Positions 12,415 through 22,134 are shown, numbered from the stretch's first letter. The stretch: DNA of 64,000 nucleotides from Streptomyces sp. NBC_01803 (GCF_035917415.1 NZ_CP109073.1:3766501-3830500); one strand, 5' to 3'. The notes: generated by a model not told the origin, from the letters alone. Numbers and translations are program-made.

Positions 12415-12834
12415 ATGCTGATTCCTCGCAAGGTCAAGTACCGCAAGCAGCACCACCCGAAGCGCAAGGGTGCTGCCAAGGGCGGTACCGAGGTCGCCTT
12501 CGGTGAGTACGGCATCCAGGCCGTCACCGGTGCCTATGTGACGAACCGGCAGATCGAGGCCGCGCGTATCTCGATGACCCGGCACATCAAGCGTGGCGGC
12601 AAGGTGTGGATCAACATCTACCCGGACCGTCCGCTGACCAAGAAGCCCGCCGAGACCCGCATGGGTTCCGGCAAGGGCTCGCCGGAGTGGTGGATCGCGA
12701 ACGTCAAGCCCGGGCGCGTGATGTTCGAGCTCTCCTACCCCAACGAGAAGATCGCTCGTGAGGCGCTCACCCGCGCCGCGCACAAGCTTCCGATGAAGTG
12801 CCGGATCGTCCGGCGCGAGGCAGGTGAGGCGTGA
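12415..12834 (+). CDS. rplP: 50S ribosomal protein L16
   Basis: 139 residues beginning [20 protein letters not shown]16 organises the A-site side of 23S rRNA and is assembled late. The loop [20 protein letters not shown] contains the conserved Arg that is hydroxylated in some bacteria, and [10 protein letters not shown] is the usual core motif. ATG at 12415 is four bases after the rpsC stop. A longer open frame from 12208 overlaps the S3 tail and is an artefact. Confidence 0.97.
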   Translation: MLIPRKVKYRKQHHPKRKGAAKGGTEVAFGEYGIQAVTGAYVTNRQIEAARISMTRHIKRGGKVWINIYPDRPLTKKPAETRMGSGKGSPEWWIANVKPGRVMFELSYPNEKIAREALTRAAHKLPMKCRIVRREAGEA

Positions 12835-13079
12835 TGGCAGCCGGTACCAAGGCAGCCGAGCTCCGGGAGCTGAACGACGAGGAGCTCGTCGTGAAGCTGC
12901 GCGAGGCGAAGGAGGAGCTGTTCCGGCTCCGCTTCCAGGCGGCGACCGGCCAGCTCGAGAACAACACCCGGCTCAGGGCCGTTCGCAAGGACATCGCCCG
13001 GATCTACACCCTGATGCGTGAGCGCGAGCTCGGCATCGAGTCGGTGGAGCCCGTCGCCGAGGCGGTGGAGAACGCCTGA
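12834..13079 (+). CDS. rpmC: 50S ribosomal protein L29
   Basis: 81 residues, two long helices: [20 protein letters not shown] and [22 protein letters not shown]29 sits beside L23 at the tunnel exit. The ATG overlaps the rplP stop (ATGA). The C-terminal [17 protein letters not shown] is an acidic extension beyond the minimal family length. A GTG one codon upstream is also possible but less likely. Confidence 0.96.
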   Translation: MAAGTKAAELRELNDEELVVKLREAKEELFRLRFQAATGQLENNTRLRAVRKDIARIYTLMRERELGIESVEPVAEAVENA

Positions 13080-13360
13080 TGAGTGAGAAGACTGTGACTG
13101 AGACGACTGAGCGCGGCCGACGGAAGACCCGTGAGGGTCTGGTCGTCAGCGACAAGATGGACAAGACCGTCGTTGTCGCTGTCGAGGACCGGGTCAAGCA
13201 TGCCCTGTACGGCAAGATCATCCGCCGCACGAGCAAGCTCAAGGCCCACGACGAGCAGAACGTCGCCGGTATCGGTGACCGCGTTCTTCTGATGGAGACC
13301 CGTCCGCTGTCCGCGACCAAGCGCTGGCGCGTCGTGGAGATTCTGGAGAAGGCGAAGTAA
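13079..13360 (+). CDS. rpsQ: 30S ribosomal protein S17
   Basis: 93 residues. S17 is an OB-fold primary binder of 16S rRNA. The core is [22 protein letters not shown], then [19 protein letters not shown] and [20 protein letters not shown]. The ATG overlaps the rpmC stop (TGATG), implying coupled translation. A short N-terminal extension ([11 protein letters not shown]) is present as in other streptomycetes. Confidence 0.97.
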   Translation: MSEKTVTETTERGRRKTREGLVVSDKMDKTVVVAVEDRVKHALYGKIIRRTSKLKAHDEQNVAGIGDRVLLMETRPLSATKRWRVVEILEKAK

Positions 13361-13363
13361 CCA

Positions 13364-13732
13364 ATGATCCAGCAGGAGTCGCGACTGCGCGTCGCCGACA
13401 ACACGGGTGCCAAGGAGATCCTGTGCATCCGCGTTCTCGGTGGATCCGGGCGCCGCTACGCGGGCATCGGTGACGTCATCGTGGCCACCGTCAAGGACGC
13501 GATCCCCGGTGGCAACGTGAAGAAGGGCGATGTCGTCAAGGCCGTCATCGTGCGCGCCGTGAAGGAGCGCCGGCGGCCGGACGGCTCGTACATCCGCTTC
13601 GACGAGAACGCCGCCGTCATCCTCAAGAACGACGGCGACCCCCGTGGCACCCGTATTTTCGGCCCGGTGGGCCGTGAGCTGCGCGAGAAGAAGTTCATGA
13701 AGATCATCTCGCTCGCGCCGGAGGTGCTGTGA
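13364..13732 (+). CDS. rplN: 50S ribosomal protein L14
   Basis: 122 residues, the invariant bacterial length. L14 forms intersubunit bridges B5 and B8 and is also the docking partner of the silencing factor Rsf[33 protein letters not shown] and [24 protein letters not shown] are all canonical. It follows rpsQ after three bases and its stop lies just before the rplX start. Confidence 0.98.
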   Translation: MIQQESRLRVADNTGAKEILCIRVLGGSGRRYAGIGDVIVATVKDAIPGGNVKKGDVVKAVIVRAVKERRRPDGSYIRFDENAAVILKNDGDPRGTRIFGPVGRELREKKFMKIISLAPEVL

Positions 13733-13734
13733 GC

Positions 13735-14058
13735 ATGAAGATCAAGAAGGGCGACCTGGTCCAGGTCATCACCGGTAAGGACAAGGGCAAGCAGGGCAAG
13801 GTCATCGTGGCCTTCCCCCGCGAGGACCGGGTCCTGGTCGAGGGTGTCAACCGGGTCAAGAAGCACACGAAGGCCGGCGCGACCGCTCGCGGATCCAAGA
13901 CCGGTGGCATCATCACGACCGAGGCCCCCATCCACGTGAGCAACGTCGCGCTGGTGGTGGAGAAGGACGGCAAGAAGGTCACCACCCGCATCGGCCACCG
14001 CTTCGACGAGGACGGCAACAAGATCCGCGTCGCACGCCGGACCGGTGAGGACATCTGA
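13735..14058 (+). CDS. rplX: 50S ribosomal protein L24
   Basis: 107 residues from ATG 13735 ([20 protein letters not shown]). L24 starts 50S assembly and contains a KOW motif in its first 30 residues. A GTG at 13729 overlaps the rplN stop, but GGAGG at 13720-13724 is correctly spaced only for the ATG. The C-terminus reads VARRTGEDI and overlaps the rplE start by one base. Confidence 0.96.
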   Translation: MKIKKGDLVQVITGKDKGKQGKVIVAFPREDRVLVEGVNRVKKHTKAGATARGSKTGGIITTEAPIHVSNVALVVEKDGKKVTTRIGHRFDEDGNKIRVARRTGEDI

Positions 14059-14630
14059 TGACCACTGCCACTGCCACTGCCACCGCCACGCCGCGTCTGA
14101 AGACGCGGTACCGCGAAGAGATCATCGGCAAGCTGCGTGACGAGTACCAGTACCCGAACATCATGCAGGTGCCGGGCCTGACCAAGATCGTGGTCAACAT
14201 GGGTGTGGGCGACGCCGCCCGCGACTCCAAGCTGATGGAGGGCGCCGTGCGCGACCTCGCCACGATCACCGGCCAGAAGCCGACCGTGACCAAGGCCCGC
14301 AAGTCCATCGCGCAGTTCAAGCTGCGCGAGGGGCAGCCGATCGGCGCGCACGTGACGCTGCGCGGCGACCGGATGTGGGAGTTCCTCGACCGGCTGCTGT
14401 CGCTGGCGCTGCCGCGCATCCGCGACTTCCGCGGCCTGTCCCCCAAGCAGTTCGACGGGCGGGGGAACTACACGTTCGGTCTCACGGAGCAGGTCATGTT
14501 CCACGAGATCGACCCCGACCGCATCGACCGGGTGCGGGGCATGGACATCACCGTGGTCACCACGGCCACGACCGACGACGAGGGGCGCAGCCTGCTGAAG
14601 CTCCTCGGATTCCCCTTCAAGGAGGCGTGA
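14058..14630 (+). CDS. rplE: 50S ribosomal protein L5
   Basis: 190 residues. L5 binds 5S rRNA in the central protuberance and touches P-site t[33 protein letters not shown], the P-site loop region and [19 protein letters not shown] identify it. The N-terminus is a Thr-Ala repeat ([14 protein letters not shown]) encoded by three perfect ACTGCC hexamers at 14064-14081, a simple repeat likely to vary between strains. TGATG junction with rplX. Confidence 0.97.
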   Translation: MTTATATATATPRLKTRYREEIIGKLRDEYQYPNIMQVPGLTKIVVNMGVGDAARDSKLMEGAVRDLATITGQKPTVTKARKSIAQFKLREGQPIGAHVTLRGDRMWEFLDRLLSLALPRIRDFRGLSPKQFDGRGNYTFGLTEQVMFHEIDPDRIDRVRGMDITVVTTATTDDEGRSLLKLLGFPFKEA

Positions 14631-14632
14631 CC

Positions 14633-14818
14633 GTGGCGAAGAAGGCTCTGATCGCCAAGGCCAGCCGCAAGCCGAAGTTCGCCGTGCGTGGCTACACGCG
14701 CTGCCAGCGTTGCGGCCGGCCGCACTCCGTGTACCGCAAGTTCGGCCTGTGCCGTGTGTGCCTCCGTGAGATGGCGCACCGCGGCGAGCTGCCGGGCGTC
14801 ACCAAGAGCTCCTGGTAA
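14633..14818 (+). CDS. rpsN: 30S ribosomal protein S14, zinc-binding (type Z)
   Basis: 61 residues from GTG 14633 ([20 protein letters not shown]), three bases after rplE with GGAGG upstream. Two CxxC pairs, CQRC and CRVC, frame [12 protein letters not shown], so this is the short zinc-ribbon (C+) form. S14 assembles into the 30S head. Streptomycetes usually have a second, cysteine-free copy elsewhere under Zur control; that copy is not in this window. Confidence 0.97.
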   Translation: MAKKALIAKASRKPKFAVRGYTRCQRCGRPHSVYRKFGLCRVCLREMAHRGELPGVTKSSW

Positions 14819-14898
14819 CACCGACTACGCCGTAGGTCCCGCGTGTGTGGAGTACACGCCACGAGGAAACCCCGGCGAGAGAGGCCCAAGGCCGTTTT

Positions 14899-15297
14899 AT
14901 GACCATGACCGACCCGATCGCAGACATGCTGACCCGTCTGCGGAACGCGAACTCGGCATACCACGACGCCGTCGTGATGCCGCACAGCAAGATCAAGTCG
15001 CACATCGCGGAGATTCTCCAGCAGGAGGGTTACATCACCGGCTGGAAGACCGAGGAAGCCCAGGTGGGCAAGTCCCTCGTTCTGGAGCTGAAGTACGGCC
15101 CCAACCGCGAGCGCTCGATCGCCGGCATCAAGCGGATCTCGAAGCCGGGCCTGAGGGTGTACGCGAAGTCCACCGGTCTGCCGAAGGTGCTCGGCGGCCT
15201 GGGCGTGGCGATCATCTCCACGTCCCACGGGCTGCTCACCGACAAGCAGGCACAGAAGAAAGGCGTGGGTGGGGAAGTCCTCGCCTACGTCTGGTGA
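14899..15297 (+). CDS. rpsH: 30S ribosomal protein S8
   Basis: 132 residues ([18 protein letters not shown]). S8 is a primary 16S rRNA binder; in E. coli it represses the spc operon. [20 protein letters not shown] near the C-terminus is the conserved RNA-binding loop. The start at 14899 is preferred over an in-frame one at 14845 because the family begins at MTMTDPI. The 80-base gap after rpsN is the largest in the first part of the operon. Confidence 0.97.
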   Translation: MTMTDPIADMLTRLRNANSAYHDAVVMPHSKIKSHIAEILQQEGYITGWKTEEAQVGKSLVLELKYGPNRERSIAGIKRISKPGLRVYAKSTGLPKVLGGLGVAIISTSHGLLTDKQAQKKGVGGEVLAYVW

Positions 15298-15319
15298 CGG
15301 AAGGGAACGGAGGAGAGCC

Positions 15320-15859
15320 ATGTCGCGTATTGGCAAGCAGCCGATCCAGATTCCCGCCGGTGTGGACGTCACCATCGAGGGGCGCACGGTCGAGGTGAAG
15401 GGCCCCAAGGGCGCCCTGTCGCACACCGTCGTGGCGCCGATCGAGGTGGTCCGGGGCGAGGACGGCGCCATTCTGGTGAGCCGTCCCAACGACGAGAACC
15501 GCAACCGTGCGCTGCACGGTCTGTCGCGCACGCTGGTGGCCAACATGATCACCGGTGTGACCCAGGGCTACATCAAGAAGCTTGAGATCAGCGGTGTCGG
15601 TTACCGCGTCCAGGCCAAGGGTGCCAACCTCGAGTTCTCGCTGGGCTACAGCCACCCGATTCTCGTCGAGCCCCCCGAGGGCATCGCGTTCAAGGTCGAG
15701 AACCCGACCCGGTTCAGCGTCGAGGGGATCGACAAGCAGAAGGTCGGCGAGGTCGCGGCCAACATCCGCAAGCTGCGGAAGCCCGACCCGTACAAGGCCA
15801 AGGGCGTGAAGTACGAGGGCGAAGTCATCCGCCGCAAGGTCGGAAAGGCTGGTAAGTAG
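15320..15859 (+). CDS. rplF: 50S ribosomal protein L6
   Basis: 179 residues ([17 protein letters not shown]). L6 is made of two duplicated domains and binds near the sarcin-ricin loop where EF-G and EF-Tu act. The C-terminal signature [19 protein letters not shown] is intact. CGGAGGAGAGCC precedes the ATG at 15320; the longer open frame from 15269 overlaps rpsH and is unlikely. Confidence 0.97.
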   Translation: MSRIGKQPIQIPAGVDVTIEGRTVEVKGPKGALSHTVVAPIEVVRGEDGAILVSRPNDENRNRALHGLSRTLVANMITGVTQGYIKKLEISGVGYRVQAKGANLEFSLGYSHPILVEPPEGIAFKVENPTRFSVEGIDKQKVGEVAANIRKLRKPDPYKAKGVKYEGEVIRRKVGKAGK

Positions 15860-15861
15860 CC

Positions 15862-16245
15862 ATGGCATACGGCATCAAGATCGCCAAGGGCGACGCGCGG
15901 AAGCGGGTGGCGACCAAGCGCCGCCACGTGCGTATCCGCAAGAAGATCGCCGGCACGGCCGCGCGGCCGCGTCTGGTGGTGACCCGCTCCAACCGCCACA
16001 TGGTGGCGCAGGTCGTGGACGACACCGTCGGGCACACGCTCGCCTCTGCCTCGTCTCTCGACGTGTCCATCCGGGGTGTCGAGGGCGACAAGAGCGACAA
16101 GGCCAAGCAGGTCGGCGCGCTGGTCGCCGAGCGGGCCAAGGCCGCCGGTGTCGAGGCCGTGGTCTTCGACCGCGGCGGTAACAGGTACGCCGGGCGCGTC
16201 GCCGCGCTTGCGGACGCCGCCCGTGAGGCGGGGCTCAAATTCTGA
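15862..16245 (+). CDS. rplR: 50S ribosomal protein L18
   Basis: 127 residues. L18 binds 5S rRNA together with L5. The basic N-terminus [20 protein letters not shown], then [19 protein letters not shown] and the C-terminal [20 protein letters not shown] are typical. Two bases separate it from rplF, consistent with coupling. Nothing anomalous. Confidence 0.97.
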   Translation: MAYGIKIAKGDARKRVATKRRHVRIRKKIAGTAARPRLVVTRSNRHMVAQVVDDTVGHTLASASSLDVSIRGVEGDKSDKAKQVGALVAERAKAAGVEAVVFDRGGNRYAGRVAALADAAREAGLKF

Positions 16246-16282
16246 GCCGGTCCCGTCGACTGAATCGAGAGAGGTAATTCCC

Positions 16283-16885
16283 ATGGCTGGACCACAGCGC
16301 CGCGGTGGCGGTGCGGGTGGCGGCGAGCGGCGGGACCGTAAGGGCCGGGACGGCGGCGCCGCCGCCGAGAAGACCGCCTACGTCGAGCGTGTCGTCGCGA
16401 TCAACCGCGTCGCCAAGGTAGTGAAGGGTGGTCGTCGCTTCAGCTTCACCGCGCTGGTCGTGGTGGGCGACGGTGACGGCACCGTCGGTGTCGGCTACGG
16501 CAAGGCCAAGGAGGTGCCGGCCGCCATCGCCAAGGGTGTTGAGGAGGCCAAGAAGCACTTCTTCAAGGTCCCCCGGATCCAGGGCACCATCCCGCACCCG
16601 TTCCAGGGTGAGGAAGCCGCGGGTGTCGTGCTGCTCAAGCCGGCCTCGCCGGGTACCGGCGTGATCGCCGGCGGCCCGGTGCGCGCCGTGCTGGAGTGCG
16701 CGGGCATCCACGACGTGCTGAGCAAGTCGCTCGGCTCGTCCAACCCGATCAACATCGTGCACGCCACGGTGGCCGCTCTGAAGGGCCTTCAGCGCCCCGA
16801 GGAGATCGCCGCCCGTCGCGGCCTTCCGCTGGAGGACGTCGCTCCCGCCGCTCTGCTGCGGGCGCGCGCCGGGGTGGGTGCGTGA
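16283..16885 (+). CDS. rpsE: 30S ribosomal protein S5
   Basis: 200 residues from ATG 16283 ([14 protein letters not shown]), with GAGAGAGG upstream. S5 affects decoding accuracy; its loop [19 protein letters not shown] is where spectinomycin-resistance changes usually fall and looks wild type. The dsRBD-like C-domain includes [18 protein letters not shown]. The N-terminus carries a Gly/Arg-rich extension. The stop overlaps rpmD. Confidence 0.97.
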   Translation: MAGPQRRGGGAGGGERRDRKGRDGGAAAEKTAYVERVVAINRVAKVVKGGRRFSFTALVVVGDGDGTVGVGYGKAKEVPAAIAKGVEEAKKHFFKVPRIQGTIPHPFQGEEAAGVVLLKPASPGTGVIAGGPVRAVLECAGIHDVLSKSLGSSNPINIVHATVAALKGLQRPEEIAARRGLPLEDVAPAALLRARAGVGA

Positions 16886-17067
16886 TGGCACGGCTGAAGA
16901 TCACTCAGGTCAAGTCCCGTATCGGGAGCAAGCAGAACCACCGGGAGACGCTGCGCTCGCTCGGGCTGCGGCGTATCAACGACGTGGTCCTCAAGGACGA
17001 CCGGCCGGAGATCCGCGGCATGGCCAACACCGTGCGGCATCTGGTGTCGGTCGAGGAGGTGGACTGA
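16885..17067 (+). CDS. rpmD: 50S ribosomal protein L30
   Basis: 60 residues: [20 protein letters not shown], then [13 protein letters not shown] and [19 protein letters not shown]30 is a small alpha-beta 50S protein. The ATG overlaps the rpsE stop (TGATG). The true gene is the second half of a longer open frame starting at 16696, which is a shadow of rpsE. Confidence 0.96.
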   Translation: MARLKITQVKSRIGSKQNHRETLRSLGLRRINDVVLKDDRPEIRGMANTVRHLVSVEEVD

Positions 17068-17068
17068 G

Positions 17069-17551
17069 ATGGCGGACCTCGCCAAGAAGGAGAGCGCCGA
17101 GCGTGGCGGTCCCCTGAAGCTCCACGACCTCCGGCCCGCGCCGGGCGCCAAGAAGGCCAAGATCCGGGTGGGTCGTGGTGAGGCGTCCAAGGGCAAGACC
17201 GCGGGTCGCGGCACCAAGGGCACCAAGGCCCGGTACCAGGTCAAGGCCGGCTTCGAGGGCGGTCAGCTCCCGCTGATCCAGCGGCTGCCGAAGCTCAAGG
17301 GCTTCCGCAACCCGGCCCACAAGCAGTACCAGGTCGTCAACCTGGAGCGTCTCGCCGCCCTCTACCCGGAGGGTGGTGAGGTGACCGTCGAGGACCTGGT
17401 CGCCAAGGGCGCGGTGCGCAAGAACGAGCTCGTGAAGGTGCTCGGCTCCGGCGACATCTCGGTGGCGCTGACGGTGACGGTGGATGCCGTCTCCGGCTCG
17501 GCCAAGGAGAAGATCACCGCGGCCGGCGGCTCGGTCACCGACCGTTCCTGA
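17069..17551 (+). CDS. rplO: 50S ribosomal protein L15
   Basis: 160 residues, somewhat longer than E. coli L15 (144). L15 is a late-assembly 50S protein with an extended N-terminal arm, seen here as [29 protein letters not shown] and the [14 protein letters not shown] segment. GGAGGTGGACTGAG lies before the ATG, which is one base past the rpmD stop. Last gene before the hairpin that closes the spc operon. Confidence 0.96.
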   Translation: MADLAKKESAERGGPLKLHDLRPAPGAKKAKIRVGRGEASKGKTAGRGTKGTKARYQVKAGFEGGQLPLIQRLPKLKGFRNPAHKQYQVVNLERLAALYPEGGEVTVEDLVAKGAVRKNELVKVLGSGDISVALTVTVDAVSGSAKEKITAAGGSVTDRS

Positions 17552-17581
17552 GTCGGTGGGCGCACGGCTGAAAAGGTAAGT

Positions 17582-17619
17582 CTGACCGGGGATGTCCACG
17601 CATGGGCGTCCCCGGTCAG
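17582..17619 (+). terminator. Hairpin after rplO (spc operon terminator)
   Basis: CTGACCGGGGA at 17582-17592 pairs with TCCCCGGTCAG at 17609-17619; the stem can extend inward through G-U pairs to about 16 bp. No U tract follows. It separates rplO from the secY unit. Confidence 0.65.
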
Positions 17620-17622
17620 TCG

Positions 17623-17651
17623 TTCCGGCCCGGGACCCGCGCCGGTAAGGT
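17623..17651 (+). promoter_or_regulatory. Candidate promoter for secY-adk-map
   Basis: TTCCGG at 17623-17628 and TAAGGT at 17646-17651 are 17 bases apart, immediately after the spc hairpin. The -10 fits TAnnnT but the -35 is weak. The 189-bp gap and the hairpin make a separate promoter plausible. Confidence 0.35.
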
Positions 17652-17740
17652 GGCGTCCGTTGTCGTCACCAGATCTGTCATATCCGTTGGACTTAAGACC
17701 GAACCCTCTCGCGCTCACCGCGGGGGGCGCAGGAGGAGCC

Positions 17741-19066
17741 GTGCTCACCGCGTTCGCCCGGGCGTTTCAGACGCCCGACCTGCGTAAGAAGCTGGTCTTC
17801 ACACTCGGTATCGTCGTGCTGTTCCGGCTCGGCCAGCACGTCCCGGTGCCGGGGGTCAGCTTTCAGAACGTCGATCAGTGTGTGAAGGAGGCCGACGCCC
17901 TCGGAGGGGGCTCGGGTCTGTTCGGTCTGGTGAACATGTTCAGCGGCGGGGCGCTGCTGCAGCTCACCGTATTCGCGCTGGGCATCATGCCGTACATCAC
18001 CGCGAGCATCATCCTTCAGTTGCTCGTGGTCGTGATCCCCCGGCTGGAAGCCCTCAAGAAGGAGGGGCAGGCCGGCCAGGCGAAGATCACCCAGTACACG
18101 CGCTACCTGACGATGGCTCTGGCCGTCCTCCAGGCGACGGGTCTGGTGGCCACCGCCCGCAGTGGCACCCTCTTCCCCCAGTGCACAGTGCGCAACGAGA
18201 TCATCCCGGACGACTCCGTCTTCACGACGATGGTCATGGTGATTGCTCTCACATCTGCCACCGCACTCATCATGTGGATGGGTGAACTGATTACCGACAG
18301 GGGTATCGGTAACGGCATGTCCATGCTGATGTTCGTCTCCATCGCCGCCGGGTTCCCGGCTTCGCTGTGGCAGATCAAGCAGCAGGGCAGCCTGGCCGAC
18401 GGCTGGATCGAATTCGGCACCGTCGTCGCCTGCGGTCTCGCCATGGTCGGGCTGGTGGTCTTCGTCGAGCTGGCGCAGCGGCGCATCCCCGTGCAGTACG
18501 CGAAGCGGATGATCGGGCGCCGTTCCTACGGCGGCACTTCGACGTACATCCCGCTCAAGGTGAATCAGGCGGGTGTGATTCCTGTCATCTTCGCGTCCTC
18601 GCTGCTCTACATTCCGCAGCTCCTCGTGCAGTTCGCCGGCAGTGATTCGGGCGGCTGGACGGACTGGGTGCAGCGGTATTTCACGGGCGGTGACCACCCG
18701 TACTACATCACTACATACTTCCTTCTCATCGTCTTCTTCGCCTTCTTCTACGTCGCCATCACCTTCAACCCCGAAGACGTAGCCGAAAACATGAAGAAGT
18801 ATGGTGGGTTCATCCCGGGCATCCGGGCGGGCCGGCCCACGGTCGAGTACCTGAGCTATGTGCTGAACCGCATCACATGGCCCGGGGCGCTCTATCTGGG
18901 TCTGATCGCCTTGGTGCCTACCGTGGCGCTGGTGATGTTCAACGCACAGGGGGACTTCCCATTCGGTGGGACATCCATTCTGATCATCGTGGGTGTCGGC
19001 CTGGAGACGGTGCGGCAGATTGAGAGTCAGCTCCACCAGCGCAATTACGAAGGGTTCCTACGCTGA
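17741..19066 (+). CDS. secY: Preprotein translocase subunit SecY
   Basis: 441 residues from GTG 17741 (MLTAFARAFQTPDLRKKL), with the near-ideal site AGGAGGAGCC directly upstream; the longer frame from 17660 is rejected. SecY forms the membrane channel for Sec-dependent export and, with SRP, for membrane insertion. Ten hydrophobic segments are visible, the first at LVFTLGIVVLFRLG. GVIPVIFASSLLYIPQLL and the cytoplasmic loop FNPEDVAENMKKYGGFIPGIR GRPT-type region are conserved. A periplasmic insertion, SGTLFPQCTVRNEIIPDDS, fits the actinobacterial form. The stop overlaps adk (TGATG). Confidence 0.97.
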   Translation: MLTAFARAFQTPDLRKKLVFTLGIVVLFRLGQHVPVPGVSFQNVDQCVKEADALGGGSGLFGLVNMFSGGALLQLTVFALGIMPYITASIILQLLVVVIPRLEALKKEGQAGQAKITQYTRYLTMALAVLQATGLVATARSGTLFPQCTVRNEIIPDDSVFTTMVMVIALTSATALIMWMGELITDRGIGNGMSMLMFVSIAAGFPASLWQIKQQGSLADGWIEFGTVVACGLAMVGLVVFVELAQRRIPVQYAKRMIGRRSYGGTSTYIPLKVNQAGVIPVIFASSLLYIPQLLVQFAGSDSGGWTDWVQRYFTGGDHPYYITTYFLLIVFFAFFYVAITFNPEDVAENMKKYGGFIPGIRAGRPTVEYLSYVLNRITWPGALYLGLIALVPTVALVMFNAQGDFPFGGTSILIIVGVGLETVRQIESQLHQRNYEGFLR

Positions 19067-19722
19067 TGCGAATCGTCCTCGTCGGACCGCCGGGCGCGGG
19101 TAAGGGCACGCAGGCCGCGTTGCTCGCCGAGCGCCTCGCCATTCCACACATCTCTACCGGCGATCTCTTCCGGGCCAACATCAGTCAGGGCACAGAGCTC
19201 GGCCGCAAGGTCGAGTCCATCCTGCGCGAAGGCGGACTCGTACCGGATGAGATCACCGTGGCGATGGCCGCGGACCGGCTCGCCCAGCCGGACGCCGGGG
19301 ACGGTTTCCTGCTCGACGGCTTCCCCCGCAACATCTCCCAGGCGAAGGCCCTGGACGGGATGCTGGTGGAAGCCGGCCACAAGCTGGACGCGGTGCTGGA
19401 CCTGGAGGTCCCCGAGGACGAGGTGGTCAAGCGCATCGCCGGCCGCCGCACCTGTCGCAAGGACAGCAGCCACGCCTTCCACTCGACGTACCGGCCGCCG
19501 TTGAAGGATGGTGTCTGCGACGTCTGCGACGGTGAGCTCTACCAGCGCGAGGACGACCGCGAGGACACCGTCCGCAAGCGGCTCTCGGTCTACCACCAGG
19601 AGACCGAGCCGATCATCGACTACTACCGTGCGCAGGGCCTGGTCTCCACGATCCCGGCCCTCGCCCCGGTCTCCGAAGTGACCCAGCGGGCTCTGGACGC
19701 CCTGCCGGAACGCGCCGCCTGA
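19066..19722 (+). CDS. adk: Adenylate kinase
   Basis: 218 residues. Converts ATP + AMP to 2 ADP in the cytosol. The P-loop is GPPGAGKGT at residues 7-15, the AMP site includes HISTGDLFRANI and LLDGFPRN, and the LID contains RTC near position 126-128 and CDVCDGELYQREDD, suggesting a partly zinc-type LID. The secY-adk-map order is classical; the ATG overlaps the secY stop by one base. Confidence 0.97.
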   Translation: MRIVLVGPPGAGKGTQAALLAERLAIPHISTGDLFRANISQGTELGRKVESILREGGLVPDEITVAMAADRLAQPDAGDGFLLDGFPRNISQAKALDGMLVEAGHKLDAVLDLEVPEDEVVKRIAGRRTCRKDSSHAFHSTYRPPLKDGVCDVCDGELYQREDDREDTVRKRLSVYHQETEPIIDYYRAQGLVSTIPALAPVSEVTQRALDALPERAA

Positions 19723-19747
19723 ACCTGGCGCCCGAGAGGAATCACCC

Positions 19748-20584
19748 ATGGTGGAAATCAAGACCTCCGAGCAGATCGCGAAAATGCGCGCGGCCGGTCT
19801 TGTCGTTGCCGAGATACACCGCCGCTGCGCCGAGGCGGCGGTGCCCGGGACCTCCACCAAGGATCTGGACGACATCGCCGCGCAGGTGCTGGCCGAACGG
19901 GGCGCCAAGCCGAACTTCCTCGGCTACGGCGGCTTCCCGGCCAGCATCTGCACGTCGGTGAACGACGTCGTGGTGCACGGCATCCCGGACCGGGAGACCG
20001 TGCTCAAGGCGGGCGACCTGATCTCGATCGACGCCGGCGCCATCGTCGACGGGTGGCACGCGGACGCGGCGCTCACCGTCTTCGTGGGCGAGGGCCACGC
20101 ACCGCAGCTCCACGAGCTGAGCCGGGTCACCGAGGAATCGCTGTGGGCCGGTATCGCCGCGATGCGCAAGGGCAACCGGCTGGTGGACATCTCCAAGGCC
20201 ATCGAGAGCTACATCCGCCGCCAGCCCCTGCCGCCGTCCGGCAAGTACGGCATCGTCGAGAACTATGGCGGCCACGGCATCGGCAGCGAGATGCACATGG
20301 ACCCGCACCTGCTGAACTACGTGGACCGCGGACGCGGGCGCGGACCGCGCCTGGTGCCCGGATTCTGCCTGGCGATCGAGCCGATGCTCTCGTTGGGCAC
20401 CCCGAAGACGCACGTGCTGGCCGACGAGTGGACCGTGAAGACGAACGACGGCACCTGGGCCGCGCACTGGGAGCACTCGGTGGCGCTGACCGAGGAGGGG
20501 CCGCTCGTGCTCACGGCGGTGGACGGCGGCCGGGCGAAGCTCGCCGAGCTCGGCGTGACAGCCGCACCCGATCCGTTGGCTTAA
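19748..20584 (+). CDS. map: Methionine aminopeptidase, type I
   Basis: 278 residues. Removes the initiator methionine from nascent proteins. The five metal ligands are visible: Asp in SIDAGAIVDGWHAD (two Asp), His in GGHGIGSEMHMDP, Glu in FCLAIEPML and Glu in AAHWEHSVAL. FLGYGGFPASICTSVNDVVVHG is the type I substrate-side signature. GAGAGGAATCACCC precedes the ATG. It is the last gene of the secY-adk-map unit. Confidence 0.97.
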   Translation: MVEIKTSEQIAKMRAAGLVVAEIHRRCAEAAVPGTSTKDLDDIAAQVLAERGAKPNFLGYGGFPASICTSVNDVVVHGIPDRETVLKAGDLISIDAGAIVDGWHADAALTVFVGEGHAPQLHELSRVTEESLWAGIAAMRKGNRLVDISKAIESYIRRQPLPPSGKYGIVENYGGHGIGSEMHMDPHLLNYVDRGRGRGPRLVPGFCLAIEPMLSLGTPKTHVLADEWTVKTNDGTWAAHWEHSVALTEEGPLVLTAVDGGRAKLAELGVTAAPDPLA

Positions 20585-20613
20585 CGATCTTCTTCGGTGG
20601 GAAAGATCACGGA

Positions 20614-20643
20614 TTCGTCTTTTCGAATGGGGTGCCGTAGACT
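20614..20643 (+). promoter_or_regulatory. Candidate promoter of the infA-alpha operon
   Basis: TTCGTC at 20614-20619 and TAGACT at 20638-20643 are 18 bases apart in the 134-bp gap between map and infA. The -10 is a strong TAGnnT match; the -35 is moderate. It would give a leader of about 70 bases. Confidence 0.5.
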
Positions 20644-20718
20644 GGCTAGTCGGTCCTGGTGCACCCGTCTGCCCAGGGCCATCCAGGTAGCCGATCCCGG
20701 AAGGTGAAGCGCTCAAGC

Positions 20719-20940
20719 ATGGCCAAAAAACAAGGGGCCATCGAGATCGAGGGCACCGTCGTCGAGTCTCTGCCGAACGCGATGTTCAAGGTGGAGCTTC
20801 AGAACGGGCACCAGGTTCTCGCGCACATCAGCGGCAAGATGCGGATGCACTACATCCGTATCCTGCCCGACGACCGGGTCGTGGTGGAGCTCTCTCCCTA
20901 CGACCTGACGCGCGGGCGGATCGTCTACCGCTACAAGTAG
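20719..20940 (+). CDS. infA: Translation initiation factor IF-1
   Basis: 73 residues from ATG 20719 ([20 protein letters not shown]), the standard S1/OB-fold length. IF-1 occupies the A site of the 30S subunit during initiation. [19 protein letters not shown] and [11 protein letters not shown] are conserved. The longer open frame from 20659 spans the presumed leader. It opens the alpha operon here. Confidence 0.98.
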   Translation: MAKKQGAIEIEGTVVESLPNAMFKVELQNGHQVLAHISGKMRMHYIRILPDDRVVVELSPYDLTRGRIVYRYK

Positions 20941-20983
20941 CACCACGTAGACACAGCAGATCAAGACCCGGAGATCCTCACTT

Positions 20984-21097
20984 ATGAAGGTCAGGCCGAG
21001 CGTCAAGAAGATCTGCGACAAGTGCAAGGTGATCCGTCGCCACGGGCGCGTCATGGTCATCTGCGAGAACCTGCGCCACAAGCAGCGCCAGGGCTGA
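20984..21097 (+). CDS. rpmJ: 50S ribosomal protein L36, zinc-binding
   Basis: 37 residues: [20 protein letters not shown], then [17 protein letters not shown]. The zinc ribbon is CxxC at 11/14, Cys27 and His32, so this is the C+ form. L36 stabilises 23S rRNA near the factor-binding site. ATG at 20984 lies 43 bases after infA with GGAGA upstream. Too short for a usual gene-finder cutoff but unambiguous. Confidence 0.97.
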   Translation: MKVRPSVKKICDKCKVIRRHGRVMVICENLRHKQRQG

Positions 21098-21284
21098 CCG
21101 CACCGTACTTTTCGCAGCCGCTTCCCGCGACGCACGCGACAACAGCACATACGCAGTCACCCGACCCCTCGCGCAGCGCGGGGACGACACCCCCGGTCGG
21201 AGGCCGGGGACCCGGTCCGATTTTCGGGCAGCCGGGAACGGTGCTGCGGCAGACCTCCGACGACACCACCAGGAGTCCCACCAC
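21098..21284 (+). other. rpmJ-rpsM intergenic segment
   Basis: 187 bases without a gene. It holds a short stem CCCCGG/CCGGGG (21191-21196 and 21204-21209), a possible attenuator or processing site. No clear promoter was seen. Confidence 0.4.
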
Positions 21285-21665
21285 ATGGCACGCCTCGCAG
21301 GCGTTGACCTCCCGCGCGAAAAGCGCGTCGAGGTCGCTCTCACCTATGTCTTCGGCATCGGACGCACCCTTGCCAAAGAGACACTCGCCAACACCGGGGT
21401 GAACCCGGACACGCGCGTGCGGGATCTGGCCGAGGAAGACCTCGTCAAGCTCCGCGAGTACGTGGACAACAACTTCCGCACCGAGGGTGACCTCCGTCGC
21501 GAGATCCAGGCGGACATCCGCCGCAAGGTCGAGATCCAGTGCTACGAGGGCATTCGTCACCGTCGTGGCCTGCCCGTCCACGGCCAGCGGACCAAGACCA
21601 ACGCCCGCACCCGCAAGGGACCGCGTCGCGCGATCGCCGGCAAGAAGAAGCCGGGCAAGAAGTAG
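21285..21665 (+). CDS. rpsM: 30S ribosomal protein S13
   Basis: 126 residues. S13 sits at the top of the 30S head and bridges to the 50S subunit (B1a/B1b). [19 protein letters not shown], the helix-two-turn-helix region and the C-terminal tail [27 protein letters not shown], which reaches P-site tRNA, are all present. GGAG lies before the ATG. The 187-bp leader suggests extra control between infA-rpmJ and rpsM. Confidence 0.97.
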   Translation: MARLAGVDLPREKRVEVALTYVFGIGRTLAKETLANTGVNPDTRVRDLAEEDLVKLREYVDNNFRTEGDLRREIQADIRRKVEIQCYEGIRHRRGLPVHGQRTKTNARTRKGPRRAIAGKKKPGKK

Positions 21666-21729
21666 TCCGACCGGACGCCGAAAGCGGTCCGGCAGCAGGA
21701 CCGACCACCTCCACGGGAGTTAACACCAC

Positions 21730-22134
21730 ATGCCTCCAAAGGGCCGTTCCGCCGGCGCCAAGAAAGTGCGCCGCAAGGAAAAGAAGAACGTCGCTCACGG
21801 GCACGCCCACATCAAGAGCACGTTCAACAACACCATCGTCTCGATCACCGACCCGACCGGCAACGTGATCTCCTGGGCCTCCGCCGGCCACGTCGGCTTC
21901 AAGGGCTCCCGGAAGTCCACCCCCTTCGCCGCCCAGATGGCCGCGGAGAACGCCGCTCGCCGCGCGCAGGAGCACGGGATGCGCAAGGTCGACGTCTTCG
22001 TCAAGGGTCCCGGCTCCGGCCGTGAGACCGCGATCCGTTCCCTTCAGGCCACCGGCCTGGAGGTGGGTTCGATCCAGGACGTCACCCCGACCCCGCACAA
22101 CGGCTGCCGCCCGCCGAAGCGCCGCCGCGTCTGA
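21730..22134 (+). CDS. rpsK: 30S ribosomal protein S11
   Basis: 134 residues. S11 lines the platform of the 30S subunit near the mRNA exit. Basic N-terminus [20 protein letters not shown], then [34 protein letters not shown] and the C-terminal [18 protein letters not shown] are conserved. It lies 64 bases after rpsM with ACGGGAG upstream of the ATG. Confidence 0.97.
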   Translation: MPPKGRSAGAKKVRRKEKKNVAHGHAHIKSTFNNTIVSITDPTGNVISWASAGHVGFKGSRKSTPFAAQMAAENAARRAQEHGMRKVDVFVKGPGSGRETAIRSLQATGLEVGSIQDVTPTPHNGCRPPKRRRV